Shown in pieces: positions 42,794-47,151 of a stretch of 47,151 bases of DNA (the first letter of the stretch is position 1; the number at the start of each line of letters is the position of its first letter). The notes below the pieces were generated by a model. That model did not search any database, had not been told where the DNA came from, and was given only the letters and a program-made list of their open reading frames with translations. The position numbers were made by a program, and so were the translations under genes. Origin of the DNA: Rodentolepis nana (Eukaryota; Platyhelminthes; Cestoda; Cyclophyllidea; Hymenolepididae); assembly GCA_900617975.1 (NCBI GenBank), contig UZAE01012301.1, forward strand, positions 1-47,151, in the 5' to 3' direction.

Positions 42794-44274
42794 ATGACTC
42801 TTGGTGAATCAAATAACCCCTCTCGTCGTGGAGGAGCATCCTTGATTGGTTCGTCAGCTGCTGCGGACGAAGCTGCTACGCAAGATAGCAAGGACATTGA
42901 GCTGCTGAGTGAGCTCTACAGACGAATGGATCGCATTCAACCTACGGTAATTAAATTTTTATTTGTCTGTACTTTCTACGAATATTTTTATTTATGCGCT
43001 AGTAGTGGTTTGGACAATGAGTTTAGTAGATTGAATTTAGCTGGTATGCTTCTAATGGAGTCGTTAGCCTCTCATGCCGATTAAATCTCTTCAACAAGAA
43101 GGGATTTATAACCTCGAATTTCTCATTTGTGTTCACTTTAGTTATGGGATCAAGTTGGGTCAGAGCTCTATTATTTGCTGTCCATTGGTCCCTATTCAAG
43201 GACTTGTTTAAATAGTTGAGAATGAGTGATAATATACGATTTCCTCGTCAGAAGGAATCTGCAGCTATCATTTATATTGCTTATATCATACTCGTTTAAG
43301 AATGATATCTATTAAAAGAAGCCTTGAAAATGTGCTGGTTGCATGGTCTTTTATCTCTTGGTACATTTTTTGTTATTGACGTGTCTTCAATATATATATA
43401 TAGACATTGATTGTCTCAAGGGCCAGTGAGCGCATTTGTTCTGGAGGTGTGTTTGATTTCCTGAAGAAGTCAAACAGTTGGGTGCAACACACTACATCAG
43501 TATCTGCTAATGGGTTCATGGGTAGAGGGAGGCTTTCTGGTTTGTCATCGGAAAACCAGGAAAACATTGTTGTGGTTAATCTTTTCACCTCGTATGAACT
43601 TCGATAAACTTCGAGCCTTGAGGATTGACCTCATTTCTGTCCTGATATGTGAGCATCGATATCTGCATATGTACGACAAAAATATTCAAAAACTTTTTGC
43701 TGCTCACACGCTGATTGATTTCCGCACCACGAGACTCCAGTCTACCTGTGCTTACTTACTAATATGGATGACTAACGCTAATAGTTTTTCCTGTTCCACA
43801 GAAGGTGGGGGGGGGGGGGGGGGGTAGAATGTGTGGTTCTTGTAACATCGGCTCCAGAGTGACTTCCCTCAAAAATCACATATATATTTGTTGTCCTTTT
43901 AGATTCCAGATCGCGTCTCAACTGTCCTTCTCGAATCCGCCGGTGTTCGCCTAAATCCTGGCGAAGGTGACGCCCGATTGGCCCGTCTAATAAGTCTTGC
44001 CGGTGAAAAGTTCATTACCGACATTCTCACCGACACCATGATGCATTGGAACCTTTCCAACGGCCAAAACACCGGTCTCCTTGCTAACCCAACGTCTGTT
44101 CAGTCGACTCCAGCTTCCAAAGACACCTCCGGCAATCCCTTGGCTGGACAAGGGGGGAAACAGGCGGGATCTGGAACAGCTGGAAAGCCTTCGCCTAACT
44201 TGACGATGGAAAATTTGCTAGCTGCCCTTCGAGATCGCAATATCCCAGTGGCGAGGCCACCTTATTATAAGTGA
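42794..44274 (+). CDS. TAF10: TAF10, histone-fold subunit of TFIID and SAGA
   Basis: A nuclear general transcription factor/coactivator subunit. Two exons, 42794-42946 and 43903-44274; phase-0 intron, 174 aa (human 218). The conserved region begins LLSELYRRMDRIQPT at the end of exon 1 and continues in exon 2 as IPDRVSTVLLESAG, then LARLISLAGEKFITDILTDT, which is the TAF10 histone fold. A flexible Gly/Ser/Asn-rich insert follows, then the conserved tail LTMENLLAALRDRNIPVARP with a PYYK end. The N-terminal extension is short and Ser/Ala-rich. It starts 166 bp after the IDI stop on the same strand, suggesting shared transcription. Identification is secure. Confidence 0.94.
42947..43902. other. 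TAF10 intron
   Basis: Donor GTAATT, acceptor TGTCCTTTTAG. It contains a G18 run at about 43806-43825 that starts after GAAGGT. The frames in it (43407-43827) have no recognisable product. Confidence 0.7.
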
Positions 44275-45183
44275 ACTTGTGACATATTTTTGTTTTATCT
44301 GAATCCTCTCTCTCGGAGGTTTTGTGCTTTGTAAATACGTTTACTTTTGTGATGTACACCTTTTTTCTATTTATCCTGTGGCTTTTTAGCCCATTTTCTG
44401 ACTTGTTAGTGGTGGGTTGTTTTAGAGATTTCAGTTGCCTCCTGTGATTCCATTAAGAAGAGAGGAGAAAGCCATATCTTTTAGGAAAGTAGATTTGGTT
44501 TTATCCATTCCAACAAGTGGGGGTAAATGATTAGCTCTCCGGCTAGCCAATAAATGCCACCGCGGTCTTACACATCTAGGTGCTATCGTAGAAGTCAAGT
44601 GATGGTATAGCAATGGATGAGCGAGGAAGCTTATGGGCTTTGTCTAAATGCGCGGGAAATAGGTGATTCCGGTTCCTAGAATTTGGTAATTTCATTCAAG
44701 TGGTCAACTCGTAATGCCGGTTCATTTTAAACACGGATGAAAATTAATGCGAGAGTGTATTTTAAATTTTTGCAAGGAAATAGTAAAATAAATTGATTTT
44801 GGTTCAGTGATTAACGTGCACGCATCGGGAGACAGGGGCCTCACAATTGGTATCAGTTGAAACCGGAGAGTAAATGCAGGGACAGATGGATTTCAGATGA
44901 CGCTTTGGTTGAAGCTTGACAGGTTTGCGAAAGTCGCTGAATTTGAGCTTCAACTGGGAGCAGCTCCCTGGTGCACTCCCTCAAACAAAGTCAGGAATTG
45001 TGGGCACTTTACAAGACTACATTTCAAATAGATTTGTGACCTAGAAAGGTTCTGTGGTGTTATTTCCCTAACTTCAATGAGTTCCAATATCTTTCCATAA
45101 AGGGACATCCCAGTTATTGGAAATAAGACTAAGATGGTGTACTGTTCCCACAACCTCTGTTTCAGAAACATCTACAGTATCCT
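44275..45183. other. TAF10 3' flank, no gene recognised
   Basis: About 900 bases. A weak A-box-like string TTCAGTGATTAACG occurs near 44805. No poly(A) signal of AATAAA type is obvious close to the TAF10 stop. Frames at 44431-44613 and 44950-45171 (minus) show no domain. Confidence 0.5.
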
Positions 45184-45197
45184 ATTTTTAAGTTAAT

Positions 45198-45513
45198 GGG
45201 GTGTGCGATAGACTTACCTCCACGTGGTGCACCCTGGGCAACGTATACTCGTACGGCAAAAAGGTCTATTAATCGGCAGTTGACTTCTGACTTCAAACTA
45301 TCATCACCCACTCTATGCCATATTCGACTACTTCCACAGTACTCATCTTTCCTTTTCTCTGCCTTTTTGTCTGTCTCTGTCACATCTGTGAATCATTATT
45401 CTGTCCCCCCCTTTCGACTTTTTGTCATTTCGATGCTCCTCCTCCTCTCTGTGAAGCCCGAGGTCAGCTAAATGGCTACTGATGACTATCAAAACGCCTG
45501 TCATTTGAAATAA
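45198..45513 (+). mobile_element. SINE copy J, full length, with 14-bp TSD
   Basis: ATTTTTAAGTTAAT occurs at 45184-45197 and 45514-45527. Head GGGTGTGCGATAGACTTACC, CCACGTGGTGCACCCTGGGC, CGTATACTCGTACGGC; tail CCTGTCATTTGAAATAA. The head is among the least diverged. Confidence 0.95.
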
Positions 45514-45527
45514 ATTTTTAAGTTAAT

Positions 45528-45863
45528 AAATCATTACCTTAAGATAACATGTAATTAGCACAATCTTAAATGATGGTCAATATGGAGGTCATAATTTCAA
45601 AGAAAACACTAGGAAAAGACGATGACCCTCTAACGAAAATTTCAATTATACTAGTTGGTTAACAGAAGCTAGGTAACTCTAAGGAAGATAAGAAGGTCAG
45701 TGGACTCCGGTTCACCTCACTAGTACACAAAATGGACTTTCGAAGTACAGTAATTTGTCAAAAGTGCAAATTCTTTAATTACTAATTTTTGTGTACTTTC
45801 TAAGTCCCGAAATTTGTCATCGAGTTCATCAATTGAAATGTTTTAGCAATATCGTTCGTCGTC
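45528..45863. other. Spacer between SINE copies J and K
   Basis: AT-rich, nothing recognised. Confidence 0.5.
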
Positions 45864-46179
45864 GTTTCAAATGGCAGGCGTTTTAATAGTTATCATTATC
45901 TCTTTAGCTGACTTCGGGCTTCACAGAGAGGAGGAGGAACATCAAAGTGACAAAAAGTCGAGAGGGAGGACAGAATAATGATTCACAGATGTAAGAGACA
46001 AGCAAACACAAAGACAGAGAAAAGGGTAGATGAGTACGGTGGAAGGGGTCGATTATGACATACAGCGCGGTCATGGTAATTTGAAGTCAGAGGTCAACTG
46101 CTAGTTGATTGACTTTTTGGCCGTATGAGTATACGTTGCCCAGGGTGCACCACGTGGAGGTAAGTCTCTCGCACACCCC
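45864..46179 (-). mobile_element. SINE copy K, full length
   Basis: Tail side TTTCAAATGGCAGGCG, middle ATGACATACAGCGCGGTCAT, head side CGTATGAGTATACG, CAGGGTGCACCACGTGGAGG, TAAGTC and GCACACCCC. AGCAATAT is found just outside both ends (around 45845 and 46186) but not abutting precisely, so the TSD is only suggestive. Confidence 0.9.
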
Positions 46180-46598
46180 TGTCTCAGCAATATTAGGATT
46201 GGCTGCGAAACGAGTAAAATTGTGAAAAAAATAAGCATGATTATAATCGTTTTACTGGTATTCTTTAAATTTTCAACACTACTCAAACGATGGAGAAGTA
46301 TTATGTGAATATAAACTATACCTGTAAATTTGTTAATCACCGGTCATTAACGTAAACGATTTGTTAAGCATTCAACTTCTCACATCGAACTTGTAGCGAA
46401 TAAGCCTTGGCTTATCCTCAGTCATTCCTATAGCAAGATCCCTTAGATTAGAATGGAGGCCTGAATTAGAAAAAGTGTCTCAACGATATAGAGGGAAAAG
46501 ACGTATGACGTGAAATACGCCCATTTGGGTTGAGTGTGTCTTTTGATATGGAGCTTTGTCACTAAATACTCTTTTGGGTACTGTAACCCTGCAATGGA
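46180..46598. other. Spacer between SINE copies K and L
   Basis: AT-rich, nothing recognised. Confidence 0.5.
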
Positions 46599-46904
46599 TC
46601 AAATGGCAGGCGGTTTGATGGTTATCATTAGCCCTTTAGCTGATTTCAGGCTTCACAGAGGGGGAGGAACATCAAAATGAAAAAGATGAAAAGGGGGGGG
46701 GGAGAACAGACGAGTGTTTCAAAAACGAAGGTAGAAAAGTAGAAAAAAGGTGAGGTGAGCACTGTGAAAGTGGTGGAATATGACATACAGTGGGGTGATG
46801 GTAGTTTGAAGTCAGAAGTCAACTGCCTGTTAATAGACCTTTTTGCCGTATGAGTAAACGTTGCCCAGGGTGCACCACGTGGAGGTAAATTTATCTCACA
46901 CCCC
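46599..46904 (-). mobile_element. SINE copy L, full length
   Basis: Tail side ATCAAATGGCAGGCGGTTTG, AGCCCTTTAGCTGATTTCAG, a G10 run at about 46693-46702, middle TGACATACAGTGGGGTGATG, head CCAGGGTGCACCACGTGGAG then GTAAAT. The donor-like motif is mutated here. The tail is short and no convincing TSD is seen. Confidence 0.9.
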
Positions 46905-47151
46905 TGGATATTGATTATGAATTGGTCGGGAGGGGTCTACACTCGTGACCTCATTTGGTTCCTAATAAGATCAGCATCATGACTACAGGTTCTAGAATGT
47001 TCGAGTGTGCTTAATGCTCTTTAATCTAATTGTGTACTCAACAAACTCCGTTTGCTATACTTTATTTTTATTGAACTTGATGTCAGTAAATAATTCTCAA
47101 ACGCTCTCCTTAAACGGATGTAAGGCGCAGTGGCATCACCCTCGAGAGAAG
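46905..47151. other. Right edge of window, no feature seen
   Basis: Unannotated AT-rich sequence after SINE copy L. Confidence 0.4.

Noticed and set aside
45196..45471. A recurring open frame beginning GCAIDLPPRGAPWATYT seen at several loci (also 16097-16342, 36675-36998 and, on the minus strand, 46101-46340)
   Set aside because: It is the translation of the SINE head in different copies. It ends at different points, lacks a consistent start and stop, and is broken in diverged copies, so it is a by-product of the repeat and not a protein family.
1..47151. CRISPR arrays, bacterial operons, prophage
   Set aside because: None present; genes are spliced animal genes and repeats are dispersed, not regularly spaced.

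Overview
The window reads as nuclear DNA of a parasitic flatworm (Platyhelminthes; a tapeworm is my guess, the species is not determinable here). The evidence is AT-rich sequence, genes split by introns from 38 bp to about 3 kb, a 12-nt microexon, and recognisable animal proteins of moderately diverged flatworm character. It is a scaffold with one 158-base N gap and two single Ns.

Seven protein-coding genes can be modelled, six of them complete. From left to right they are: (1) the 3' end of a nicotinic acetylcholine receptor subunit (+, 807-2106); (2) ARID2/BAF200, the PBAF chromatin-remodelling subunit (-, 21922 down to 5821, 13 exons, 1388 aa, convergent with the receptor gene); (3) SRP68 of the signal recognition particle (+, 22695-24994, 6 exons, 629 aa, head-to-head with ARID2); (4) an executioner-type caspase (+, 26816-35299, 9 exons, 406 aa, TATA box just upstream); (5) CDK5RAP1, a tRNA methylthiotransferase (-, 41206 down to 39387, 5 exons, 530 aa); (6) isopentenyl-diphosphate isomerase IDI (+, 41794-42627, intronless); (7) TAF10 of TFIID/SAGA (+, 42794-44274, 2 exons), 166 bp after IDI and preceded by a 3' splice site. 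For the complete genes every exon phase matches and the summed exons are a multiple of three. These are unrelated housekeeping and signalling genes, not a pathway cluster. The only likely shared expression is a possible IDI-TAF10 tandem unit and two head-to-head promoter regions.

The most interesting content lies between and inside the genes. A roughly 310-bp dispersed element is present in eleven copies. Six of the eleven have an AT-rich (AAATA)n-like tail, and four have clear target-site duplications of 9-15 bp, so it is a SINE-type retroposon. Its head has a conserved palindrome-rich stem-loop. In intron 11 of ARID2 lies a decayed non-LTR retrotransposon (LINE) C-terminus with a CCHC knuckle. 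Its short 3' UTR ends in the same roughly 70-bp tail as the SINE, so this LINE looks like the partner that mobilised it. All five SINE copies lying in gene introns (one assumed intronic) are antisense to their host gene. The rest of the non-coding sequence shows only microsatellites, G/C homopolymers and weak tRNA-like fragments.
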